Source: an uncultured Acidimicrobiales bacterium (GTDB lineage: Bacteria > Actinomycetota > Acidimicrobiia > Acidimicrobiales > SZUA-35). Taken from it: 64,000 bases of DNA. Location of the stretch: positions 62,001 through 126,000 of the forward strand of contig CALKTH010000009.1 in NCBI GenBank assembly GCA_937997485.1. The letters run 5' to 3'. This document shows positions 25,556-33,017 of the stretch, one piece after another. The notes under the pieces are model-generated. The model was not told where the DNA came from and did not search any database. It worked only from the letters and a program-made list of their open reading frames with translations. Position 1 is the first letter of the stretch, and each line of letters starts with the position of its first letter. The translations under genes were made by a program, and so were the position numbers.

Positions 25556-26077
25556 TCACTCGGCGTCGTCGGACCAGATGCTGGCGTCATAGGGACGCTG
25601 GCGCACGGGAGCCGCGTCCTTCTTCCACACCAGCACCTTGCGCTTGAAGTAGCAGACTTCCTCGCCACGCTGGTTGAGGCCTTTGGTCTCCACGGCCACG
25701 ATGCCCCGATCGCCCTTGGAGCTCTCTCGCTTGCTGAGCACCCGCGTCTCGGCGTAGATCGTGTCGCCGTGGAACGTCGGTTTGGAGTGCCGGAGTGTCT
25801 CGATCTCCAGATTCGCAATCGCCGCACCCGACACGTCGGCCACGCTCATGCCGAGCACGAGGGAGTACACGAGGTTCCCGACGACGACGTTCTTCCCGTG
25901 GACCGTCTCGTTCTCCGCGAACCACTCGTTGGTATGCAGCGGATGATGGTTCATCGTGATCATGCAGAAGAGGTGATCGTCGTACTCAGTGATCGTCTTC
26001 CCGGGCCAGTGCTTGTAGATGTCGCCGACCTCGAAGTCCTCGAGATAGCGGCCGAAAGGGCGGTCATGCTCGGTCAT
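25556..26077 (-). CDS. MaoC family dehydratase
   Basis: A 173-residue hot-dog-fold enoyl-CoA hydratase-like protein. The MaoC motif region is visible as FEVGDIYKHWPGKTITEYDDHLF, then the hydratase segment MITMNHHPLHTNEWFA and HSKPTFHGDTIYAETRVL. The 67-residue track extension upstream of ATG 26077 is non-conserved and overlaps the divergent selenoprotein. The acyl-CoA dehydrogenase at 26806 is similar to methylsuccinyl-CoA dehydrogenase, so a mesaconyl-type substrate is conceivable, but the protein is much shorter than known mesaconyl-CoA hydratase. MutY is downstream on the same strand after 70 bases. Confidence 0.85.
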   Translation of the reverse strand: MTEHDRPFGRYLEDFEVGDIYKHWPGKTITEYDDHLFCMITMNHHPLHTNEWFAENETVHGKNVVVGNLVYSLVLGMSVADVSGAAIANLEIETLRHSKPTFHGDTIYAETRVLSKRESSKGDRGIVAVETKGLNQRGEEVCYFKRKVLVWKKDAAPVRQRPYDASIWSDDAE

Positions 26078-26119
26078 GGCGCCAGATCGTAGGGCGAGAC
26101 GGCAAAGGAAATGGAATGC

Positions 26120-26689
26120 GTGTGGTTGACTGGGGCGGTGCTGCGTCCCGGTGACCTCGTCTCTGATCTTTCGCTGATCGATCACACTGGCGCTCGCTGG
26201 TCGCCCGCTGGAAATCGATCCGGGCCACTCGTCCTGATCGTCCACCGACATCTCGGTTGACTGCCCTGTCGGGCACACACCGGTGCCGTGCGCAGCCGGA
26301 GGGACGAATTCGAGGCCCGAAACGCCGAGGTTGTTGTCGTCACCTTTGCTTCTCGGGAGCGCCTTTCGTCATATCAGAAGACCTACGGAGCACCGTTTCG
26401 GGTGGTCACGGATGAAGATCTGAGCCTGTACCGACTGCTCGGCTTCGGCAGAACGTCGTTCGCCCGGGTGTGGGGGTGGACAACGATCCGGACCTACGTC
26501 CGCTTGCTTCGGGAGGGTGGAAAGCTGGAAGCCACGCATGGCGACACACGACAATTGGGCGGCAACGCTGTGATCGATCACAACGGCCGCCTGGCATGGG
26601 TCCGCGCTGCGAACGGGCCGGGTGACCGGCCAAGTGTCGATGACATCCTGCAGGCGCTCGACGCGCTGCCGGACGCGGACGCCCGCTAG
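26120..26689 (+). CDS. Peroxiredoxin-like (SelL-related) selenoprotein with a U-L-P-C site
   Basis: The track lists only 26288-26689, which starts in the middle of a thioredoxin-fold domain. The same frame is open back to 26111 except for TGA at 26258-26260. Read as selenocysteine it gives LRPGDLVSDLSLIDHTG, then VLIVHRHLG-U-LPCRAHTGAV and VVVVTFASRERL, a complete peroxiredoxin-like/AhpC-TSA fold of 189 residues with Sec47 and C50. Family relatives carry CxxC or UxxU at this position. GTG 26120 has AAGGA at ten bases; ATG 26111 is the alternative. The likely role is peroxide or disulfide reduction. It is divergent from the MaoC gene. Confidence 0.85.
26280..26299 (+). promoter_or_regulatory. 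SECIS-like hairpin of the peroxiredoxin-like gene
   Basis: CCGGUGC-CGUGC-GCA(G)CCGG forms seven pairs with one bulged G. The loop CGUGC has G second. The loop starts 26 bases after the UGA. An alternative fold, GGCAC-ACACCG-GUGCC at 26272-26287, starts 11 bases after the UGA but has a poorer loop. Confidence 0.55.
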
Positions 26690-26805
26690 CGGCCTGCGGC
26701 GAAGAGCGACGCCACACCGCTTCATTACCCGTAGGTAACTTTCTCGACGCTTGGGTTCTTTTGGGGTTGGCCGCCTGACCCTCGAGTCACCTACCCTTGC
26801 CGACC

Positions 26806-28419
26806 ATGACGACGCCAGATCTGCAAGATGCCTCCGCCGCCATCGACGCCGCCGACCAGGTAATCCGGGGTGCCGTCCGGCATCTCGCCGAGACCAGCTC
26901 AGTCGACGCCGACCAGGTGCTCGCCTACGACATCGCTCACGCTGCAGCCGCGGTGGAGACGGCACGGTCGATGATCGACTACGGCAACAAGGGCGACATC
27001 GAAGCGAAGCTGACGTGCGTGTTCGTCGCTGACGCGGTGGCTGACCTCGGCGCCAAGATCTGGGGTCGCGAGTCTGCGTGGAACTGTGCACCCAACGCTC
27101 TCGATACAACCAGAGCCTTCGTCAGCATCTGGCGAGACCCGGCCACGCTCGCTTCGCTGGCCTTCGAAGACGGCCCACGCCACCTCGACGAAGAATTCGA
27201 TCTCGTGCAGGACACGTTCCGCCGGTTTGCCGAGGAACAGATCAAGCCGCACGCAGAGCACATTCATCGGACGAACGGCGACATTCCCGAATCCATCATC
27301 AATGGCCTGGCCGAGATGGGTCTCTTCGGGCTGTCCATCCCCGAGGAGTTCGGCGGCTTTGCTGGCGGGGGCGAGTCGGACTACTACGGCATGGTCATCG
27401 CAACCGAGGAGCTGAGCCGAGCCTCACTTGGTGCTGGCGGTTCGCTCATCACCCGCCCTGAGATCCTCGCCCGAGCCCTCGAGACCGGCGGCACTCAGGA
27501 GCAAAAGTCAGAGTGGCTGCCCAAGCTGGCCATGGGCGAGATCATGAACGCCGTCGCCGTCACCGAGCCTGATTTCGGATCTGACGTTGCGGGCGTCAAG
27601 GTCACGGCAACGCCCACCGTCGGCGCTGATGGAACCGACGGATGGCTCATCAATGGTGTGAAGACCTGGTGCACGTTTGGCGCCCGAGCCGATGTCCTCA
27701 TGGTGCTCGCCCGGACGGACCCGGACCGCTCCAAGGGGCACCGAGGACTCTCCATCTTCATCGTTCCCAAGGAGCGAGGCGACGGTCACGGGTTCTCACA
27801 GCAGCAGGAGGGCCTGGTCGCCGACACCACCGGCAAGCTGGAGGCTTCCCCGATCGACACCATCGGCTACCGGGGCATGCACTCCTACGAGATTTCATTT
27901 GAGAATTGGTTCGTACCGGACGCCAACTTGATCGGTCAGGAAGCCGGACAGGGTCGCGGCTTTTACTACCAGATGGCCGGGTTCGAGAACGGCCGACTGC
28001 AGACGGCTGCTCGTGCCGTCGGCGTGATGCAGGCCGCCTACGAGGCAGCGAAGGACTACGCCGAGAATCGTGTCGTGTTCGGCTCACCGATCTCCGAGTA
28101 CCAGCTGACCCGGGCCAAGCTCGCTCGTATGGCTGCCATCATCCAGGCCTCCCGCCAATTCGCATACTCCGTGGGAGTACTGATGGCCAAAGGCGAGGGA
28201 AAGATGGAAGCGACGCTGATCAAGGCCTACGTCTGCAAGGCGGCCGAATGGGTCACCCGCGAGGCGCTCCAGATCCACGGCGGCATGGGCTACGCGGAAG
28301 AGTACGACGTGAGCCGCTACTGGGTCGATGCCCGAGTGCTCAGCATCTTCGAAGGGGCGGATGAGACGCTCTGCCTCAAGGTGATCGCTCGATCACTGGT
28401 GAACGACGCCAAGGCCTGA
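26806..28419 (+). CDS. Acyl-CoA dehydrogenase, probably (2S)-methylsuccinyl-CoA dehydrogenase
   Basis: A 537-residue flavoprotein. Residues 1-140 are an extra helical domain, and a full acyl-CoA dehydrogenase follows: AVAVTEPDFGSDVAG (FAD/substrate loop), GWLINGVKTWCTFGARADVL, and the C-terminal base in LSIFEGADETLCLKVI. The long N-terminal extension together with IDTIGYRGMHSYEISFENWFVP and MGYAEEYDVSRYWVDARVLS is the layout of methylsuccinyl-CoA dehydrogenase of the ethylmalonyl-CoA pathway. The specific substrate is inferred, since pathway partners such as ethylmalonyl-CoA mutase are not in the window. ATG 26806 is preferred over TTG 26797. Confidence 0.83.
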   Translation: MTTPDLQDASAAIDAADQVIRGAVRHLAETSSVDADQVLAYDIAHAAAAVETARSMIDYGNKGDIEAKLTCVFVADAVADLGAKIWGRESAWNCAPNALDTTRAFVSIWRDPATLASLAFEDGPRHLDEEFDLVQDTFRRFAEEQIKPHAEHIHRTNGDIPESIINGLAEMGLFGLSIPEEFGGFAGGGESDYYGMVIATEELSRASLGAGGSLITRPEILARALETGGTQEQKSEWLPKLAMGEIMNAVAVTEPDFGSDVAGVKVTATPTVGADGTDGWLINGVKTWCTFGARADVLMVLARTDPDRSKGHRGLSIFIVPKERGDGHGFSQQQEGLVADTTGKLEASPIDTIGYRGMHSYEISFENWFVPDANLIGQEAGQGRGFYYQMAGFENGRLQTAARAVGVMQAAYEAAKDYAENRVVFGSPISEYQLTRAKLARMAAIIQASRQFAYSVGVLMAKGEGKMEATLIKAYVCKAAEWVTREALQIHGGMGYAEEYDVSRYWVDARVLSIFEGADETLCLKVIARSLVNDAKA

Positions 28420-28435
28420 CCACCCGTCTCGCGGT

Positions 28436-28459
28436 GCCGCCGTGTCGCCCCAAGGCGGC
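28436..28459 (+). terminator. Weak hairpin after the acyl-CoA dehydrogenase
   Basis: GCCGCC and GGCGGC can pair across a 12-base loop, 16 bases after the stop codon. No U-run follows. The region 28420-28542 otherwise contains only the AGGAG site of the next small gene. Confidence 0.25.
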
Positions 28460-28542
28460 CGGGCACCGGTTGACCATCCCGTCTGATCCAATTGGTTCAG
28501 GCGACCCATCTCGTTTCGGGGCAGCTCGGCCGATAGGAGTAC

Positions 28543-28737
28543 ATGGCGGCAAACAACACCGGCTCTTTCCACGCGACTCAAACTCTCGACCCGGAGAACC
28601 CCGACTTCAACACCATGACCGTGACGGCGGCCATGCAGTGGGTGAATGCGGCGGCCGACGACGCACGAGCCGAGCGCATGGCTCGAGTTCTTGCCCACGT
28701 TCGCCCGGAAACGGCGAGAGCGTCAACCCAACGCTGA
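28543..28737 (+). CDS. Small hypothetical protein
   Basis: A 64-residue ORF with a good AGGAG site eight bases before ATG 28543. Sequence: a polar N-terminus (MAANNTGSFHATQTLDPENPD) followed by an amphipathic helix (TAAMQWVNAAADDARAERMARVLAHV). No family was recognised. Its 3' end overlaps the end of the convergent dienelactone hydrolase by 15 bases. The ribosome-binding site and codon use make it believable. Confidence 0.55.
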   Translation: MAANNTGSFHATQTLDPENPDFNTMTVTAAMQWVNAAADDARAERMARVLAHVRPETARASTQR

Positions 28738-29400
28738 CAGCGCGGCCAGCGTTCGGTCCCACGCCAGTGCGGAATGCTTCGCGCTGTAGACCTCGGGACG
28801 GGTGTCGTTGAAGAAGGCGTGTTCGCCCTCGGCGTACACATGGAACGTGGCGTCCTTGCCCAAGCCCTGCAGCGTTGTGTCGAGTTCAGCCGCGGCCGCA
28901 GGACCGAAGAATCCATCGTTTTCGGCGATGTGGGCGACCACGGTTCCGTCCAGCGCTGACCAATCAGGCTGCGCGTCCTCCCAGGGGATCACCCCGTACC
29001 AGGGCACCGCCACACCAACGGCGTCCGGTCGTTGACACGCGAGGGTGAGGGTCAGCCCTCCTCCCATGCAGAAACCGGTCACGCCAATCTTGTCGGTTGA
29101 TCCTTCACCTCGGACCAGTTCAACGGCGCCAGACAAGTCCGTGGCGGCACGACCGAGGTCGAGTGCCATCATCGCTTTCCCCGCCTCATCGGGTTCGGAC
29201 GTCACCTCGCCGTGGTACAGATCCGGGGCCAGAGCGACGTAGCCAGCGGCGGCGAAACGGTCCGTCACATCCTTGATGTGGTCGTTGAGCCCCCACCACT
29301 CTTGGATGACGACCAGACCTGGCCCGCTCCCCGATTCGGGCCGGGCAATGTAGCCCTGCGCCGTGGACCCGTTGCTGGCAAATTCGATCATTTCTCCCAT
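28723..29400 (-). CDS. Dienelactone hydrolase family protein
   Basis: A 225-residue alpha/beta hydrolase. The catalytic triad is visible: cysteine in GFCMGGGLTLT (C111), aspartate in AENDGFFG and histidine in EGEHAF. VIQEWWGLND near the N-terminus contributes the conserved glutamate and tryptophans of dienelactone hydrolases. The family hydrolyses dienelactones in aromatic degradation and other small esters; the substrate here is unknown. ATG 29400 is chosen because upstream track residues overlap the divergent LLM gene. The two start codons are only 19 bases apart. Confidence 0.87.
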   Translation of the reverse strand: MGEMIEFASNGSTAQGYIARPESGSGPGLVVIQEWWGLNDHIKDVTDRFAAAGYVALAPDLYHGEVTSEPDEAGKAMMALDLGRAATDLSGAVELVRGEGSTDKIGVTGFCMGGGLTLTLACQRPDAVGVAVPWYGVIPWEDAQPDWSALDGTVVAHIAENDGFFGPAAAAELDTTLQGLGKDATFHVYAEGEHAFFNDTRPEVYSAKHSALAWDRTLAALSALG

Positions 29401-29419
29401 GGGCGAGACACTAGGCGCC

Positions 29420-30319
29420 ATGACCACCAAGATGCCTGCCCTGTCCCTCGCCGCCGTTCCCGGCCGACGCCAGTCCACAGCCGCATTGGCGCGGGAGATC
29501 GAAGAGCGAGGCTTCAGCGGCATCTACTGCCCGAGCTTCGGTGATGCGCTGGGGTTGTGTCTCTCGATCGCCCACGAGACCTCGACGATCACATTCGGCA
29601 CCTCGATTCAGCCGATCTATCTCCAGCACCCGGTTGCGCTGGCGACGACGGCGTCGTATCTGCACGAGATGGCAGAGGGCCGCTTCCGTCTCGGCCTCGG
29701 CGTCACGCACGGACCCGTCATCGAGCGCCTCGGCGTCTCGACCGGCAAGCCGCTGACTGACATGCGCGAGTACGTGGGGACGATGCGAGCGGCAGCGGAC
29801 AAGATGGGTGGCCTGCCCCCGGTCATCCTCGCCACCCTCCGAGACAAGATGGTCGGGCTCTCCGGTGAGATCGCTGAGGGGGCGGTGTGGGCGAATGCGT
29901 CTCGCTCCCGCATGGACCACTCGCTCTCGTTGCTGCCGGAGGGCGACTTCTCGATCGGCAACATGATTCCAACGGTGATCGACGACGACATCGAGGCCGC
30001 CCGAGCCCGCAATCGCAAGACGCTGAGCGGCTACGTGGCGCTGCCGAACTACCGGAACTACTGGAAGGAAGCGGGCTACGAGGCGGAGATGACTGCGGCT
30101 GAGGCGGCGATGGACGCCGGTGACCGCGACGGCGTTGCCGCTGCCATGTCGGACGCTTGGCTTGACGATTGCACGCTCAGCGGATCTGTGGAACGAGTGC
30201 GCGACGGCGTCGAGGCATGGTTCGACGCCGGCGTAGACACCCCGATCCTCGTGCCTTCAAGTACGAGCGGTGGCCAGCAGAAGGCGTTCGCCGAACTCTT
30301 CGCCGCCTACGCCGACTAG
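29420..30319 (+). CDS. LLM class flavin/F420-dependent oxidoreductase
   Basis: A 299-residue TIM-barrel protein of the luciferase-like monooxygenase family. Typical segments are REIEERGFSGIYCPSFGD, TFGTSIQPIYLQHPVALATTASYLHEMAEGRFRLGLGVTHGP and the C-terminal SGSVERVRDGVEAWFDAGVDTPILVP. The RLGLG region and the VTHGPVIERLGV loop match F420-using actinobacterial members more than FMN luciferases, but the cofactor is inferred. ATG 29420 gives the usual N-terminus. It is divergent from the dienelactone hydrolase with almost no space for separate promoters. Confidence 0.87.
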   Translation: MTTKMPALSLAAVPGRRQSTAALAREIEERGFSGIYCPSFGDALGLCLSIAHETSTITFGTSIQPIYLQHPVALATTASYLHEMAEGRFRLGLGVTHGPVIERLGVSTGKPLTDMREYVGTMRAAADKMGGLPPVILATLRDKMVGLSGEIAEGAVWANASRSRMDHSLSLLPEGDFSIGNMIPTVIDDDIEAARARNRKTLSGYVALPNYRNYWKEAGYEAEMTAAEAAMDAGDRDGVAAAMSDAWLDDCTLSGSVERVRDGVEAWFDAGVDTPILVPSSTSGGQQKAFAELFAAYAD

Positions 30320-30329
30320 CTGGCCACGG

Positions 30330-31478
30330 TCAGAGGCCGAGTTGGCGTGAGGCGAGGTCTCGCATGATCTCTTCGGACCCGCCACCGATGGCCTGGACTC
30401 GCACCTCGCGATACAGACGTTCGACGGTGTCACCCCGCAGATAGCTGGCCCCACCCAGGATCTGGGCAGCCTCGCGAGCGCAGAATTCGAACGTCATCGT
30501 GGCGTCCACCTTCGCCTCGGAGATCTCAACCACCGGGTCGTCACCCTGGTTGAGCCGCCACGCCAGCGTCTCGATCCAGGCCTGGCACGCATTGATTCGC
30601 CGGTCCATCTCGACCAGCTTGTGGCGGATCACTTGGTGCTGGGACAACTTCTTGCCGAAGGTCTCCCGCTCCCGAGCCCAGTTCAGCGCTTCGTCGAAAC
30701 ACACTCGGGCGAAGGCCACCGACTGAGCGGCGAGATCGATGCGCTCAGGGTTGAAGTTGTTCACGATCATCGAGAACCCGGCGCCCTCTTCGCCCAGGAG
30801 GTTCTCGGCTGGTACCCGCACGTCGTCGAAGAACAACGTCGCCGTGTCCGAGGCAAGCCAGCCCATCTTGTCGAGCTTTTGCCGCTCAATACCTTCGGCG
30901 TCACCGTCGATGACCAGCATCGAGAGACCTGCAGGTCCCTCTCCCCCGGTGCGCACCGCAGCGGTGAAGAAGTCGGCTCGCATGCCTGAGGTGATGAAGG
31001 TCTTGGAGCCGTTCACGATGTAGTGATCGCCATCGCGCTTGGCCGTGGTCTTTATCCGGGCCACATCGGAGCCGCCAGAGGGTTCGGTGATCGCCAACGC
31101 TCCGATGGCCTCACCAGACATGCACGGCGTCAGCACTCGGGCCTTGGTCTCATCTGAGCCAAACTTCTGGACCGGCGGGAGACCGATGTAGTTCGACAAC
31201 AGCGCAGCGACCACACCACCAGAGCCGGCCTTTGACACTTCCTGCATCAGCACGAGCCGCATGAGGGCGTCTCTCTGACCGTGCCCGCCGTACTCCTCGT
31301 CGAAACCATCGCCGAAGAAACCAATCGCCCCGGCCTTGTTGTACAACTCCCGGGGCACCTCGCCATCGAGGTCCCACTGGTGCACGTTCGGCGTGATTTC
31401 TTTCTCTGTGAACTGACGCACCACGTCGCGGAATGCATGGTGATCGTCATTGAAGAAGGGGTTGGAAACCTGGACCAT
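30330..31478 (-). CDS. Acyl-CoA dehydrogenase family protein
   Basis: A 382-residue FAD-dependent acyl-CoA dehydrogenase. LAITEPSGGSDVARIKTTA is the flavin/substrate loop, and GDHYIVNGSKTFITSGMRADF and WARERETFGKKLSQHQVIRHKL are typical. The usual C-terminal catalytic glutamate region reads IGGGSEEIM, with glycine at the glutamate position. A glutamate in NPERIDLAAQS sits where isovaleryl- and long-chain-type enzymes carry their base, so a related substrate class is likely. It is convergent with the LLM gene and lies 17 bases after the gene at 31496-32326, on the same strand. Confidence 0.88.
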   Translation of the reverse strand: MVQVSNPFFNDDHHAFRDVVRQFTEKEITPNVHQWDLDGEVPRELYNKAGAIGFFGDGFDEEYGGHGQRDALMRLVLMQEVSKAGSGGVVAALLSNYIGLPPVQKFGSDETKARVLTPCMSGEAIGALAITEPSGGSDVARIKTTAKRDGDHYIVNGSKTFITSGMRADFFTAAVRTGGEGPAGLSMLVIDGDAEGIERQKLDKMGWLASDTATLFFDDVRVPAENLLGEEGAGFSMIVNNFNPERIDLAAQSVAFARVCFDEALNWARERETFGKKLSQHQVIRHKLVEMDRRINACQAWIETLAWRLNQGDDPVVEISEAKVDATMTFEFCAREAAQILGGASYLRGDTVERLYREVRVQAIGGGSEEIMRDLASRQLGL

Positions 31479-31495
31479 GGCTCAGACCATAGAAG

Positions 31496-32326
31496 TCAGG
31501 TCAGCTCTCGAAGTAACTCACTGGCCACGGCGAGGTCTGCCCCTCCGCCCGACGCCGCGTGTTCAGCCACGAGTTGCACGCCCGCTGAGCTCACGATTCG
31601 GTCAACCAAACCGGTCGGCACGACTTCGAAAGGGGCAACGAATGCTGGCAAGCTCCGGTCGTCGGTGCGTTGCACGATCTCCTGCCAATACGGCTCGGGG
31701 ACACGACGACCCACACCGGCGACGAGCCAGACCGGTGTACCCGAGGCGCGAGCGACGGCAGCGGCGAGATAGCTGCCCACGTCGGTAAGAGCGGCAAGCG
31801 GACCCAGTGCGGCGGCTTCGATCACCACAAGGTCTGCCTCTTCCACCGCGCCAGCTGCGTGACCGGGATCGATCGCCTCGGCGTCGATCTCCGCTCGGTC
31901 CAGGCGACGGACGGCAGCGTGGCCCTGGCCCTCGATGTCCAGTGCCAGCACACGCAGATCGCCCCGCCGAGCCAGCCCCCGCACGGTCTGGTCGGGCCAG
32001 CCAGCGATGAGGACCGTGGCCTCATCGGGGAAGGCGTGACTGAGTTCCTTGGATGTGGGGTCGTCCTCGAGCTGCTCGATCACCTGTCTCGCTGCCCGAT
32101 ACGGCTCTGGGGACGTCACGAGTTTGGTCGCCATCCACCACAGTGGGCCGACGCTTGGCTGCCGGGTTAGCAGGCGGCGACAGGAAGTGACCATGGCGGC
32201 CGGATCATCGCCAAACACCGAGATCGCAGATGCTGCCTCCTGCACCAACATCGAAGCGTCGGCACCGGCAGCGCGGGCCACGTAGCGGAGGTGTTCGATC
32301 GGATGCACGGCCCCGACCCTAGTCAT
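31496..32326 (-). CDS. Hypothetical protein, weakly like eIF2B/sugar-isomerase fold
   Basis: A protein of about 276 residues if started at the ATG giving MTRVGAVHPIEHLRYVARA. No confident family. A helical N-terminal half (ADASMLVQEAASAISVF, MVTSCRRLLTRQPSVGPLWW) is followed by an alternating beta/alpha half with VLIAGWPDQTVRGLA, RVLALDIEGQGH, ADLVVIEAAALGP and GTPVWLVAGVGRRVP. This order resembles eIF2B-alpha-like and ribose-1,5-bisphosphate isomerase proteins, in which an aspartate or glutamate and a cysteine are catalytic, but key residues were not identified. It precedes the acyl-CoA dehydrogenase by 17 bases and may share its transcript. Confidence 0.65.
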   Translation of the reverse strand: MTRVGAVHPIEHLRYVARAAGADASMLVQEAASAISVFGDDPAAMVTSCRRLLTRQPSVGPLWWMATKLVTSPEPYRAARQVIEQLEDDPTSKELSHAFPDEATVLIAGWPDQTVRGLARRGDLRVLALDIEGQGHAAVRRLDRAEIDAEAIDPGHAAGAVEEADLVVIEAAALGPLAALTDVGSYLAAAVARASGTPVWLVAGVGRRVPEPYWQEIVQRTDDRSLPAFVAPFEVVPTGLVDRIVSSAGVQLVAEHAASGGGADLAVASELLRELT

Positions 32327-32433
32327 CGAGATCGCCAGCGGAGCCACCCGGGCTCACCGCTGATCGAACGAATCCAGACGAACCCATCGCAGAAGTTCGG
32401 AGTCGGCCTCAGGGTGCGCTAGCCTCGCCCGCC

Positions 32434-32916
32434 GTGGCTGAAGCACCCAGCGACCTGATCCTCGATTCGATTCGGGGAGAGGGCTACCCCCTTCGAGATT
32501 GGTTGACGTCGTTCCCATTTTTGATGGTTGCGCTCGACCCCTACACGCACGAAAGCGCCTGGATTCTCGAGACGGCTGGCCGTTTCCTTCGCCACTATCA
32601 GCCGGCTGACATTCGCACCTGCTGGCTCGTCACGGCCGACGATGAAGGCTGCAAGCAGTTCCTTGGGCCGTGGGCCGACGAGTTCCTGACCTTCGCCGAT
32701 CCAGACCGCACTGCGGTCACCGGCCTCGGTTTGTCGCAGCTCCCCTCGCTCGTTCATGTTCGGTCCGACGGTTTCACCCAAACGGCGGGTGGATGGGATC
32801 CGCTGGCCTGGCGCGAGATCGGCGCCGATCTGGCGAAGATCCTCTCGTGGAGTCGCCCCACGGTGCCGGCTCCGGGCGACCCCGTGCCCTACAACGGCAC
32901 CCCCGTCGCCGGCTGA
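32434..32916 (+). CDS. Conserved hypothetical protein, possible thioredoxin-like fold
   Basis: A 160-residue protein starting at GTG 32434. The order of elements (FPFLMVALDPYTHESAWILETAGRFLRHY, IRTCWLVTADDEGCKQFLG, then LSQLPSLVHVRSDGF with a cis-proline-like turn) resembles a thioredoxin fold without a CxxC motif. The C-terminus is proline rich (RPTVPAPGDPVPYNGTPV). It lies 107 bases from the divergent start of the previous gene and before malonyl-CoA decarboxylase. No function can be assigned. Confidence 0.65.
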   Translation: MAEAPSDLILDSIRGEGYPLRDWLTSFPFLMVALDPYTHESAWILETAGRFLRHYQPADIRTCWLVTADDEGCKQFLGPWADEFLTFADPDRTAVTGLGLSQLPSLVHVRSDGFTQTAGGWDPLAWREIGADLAKILSWSRPTVPAPGDPVPYNGTPVAG

Positions 32917-33017
32917 CGCTCTGGTCTCACGGATCCCGCACGCCGGGATCGCTCCTCGCCTGAGCGACATGACCGTGGCGCTTCACACACACGGCCAAAA
33001 TCTGCGAAGGTCTGCAC

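Noticed and set aside
26262-26275. TGCCC-TGTC-GGGCA one base after the TGA of the peroxiredoxin-like gene as SECIS
   Set aside because: Too close to the UGA. A stem at 26280-26299 with loop CGUGC fits the model better.
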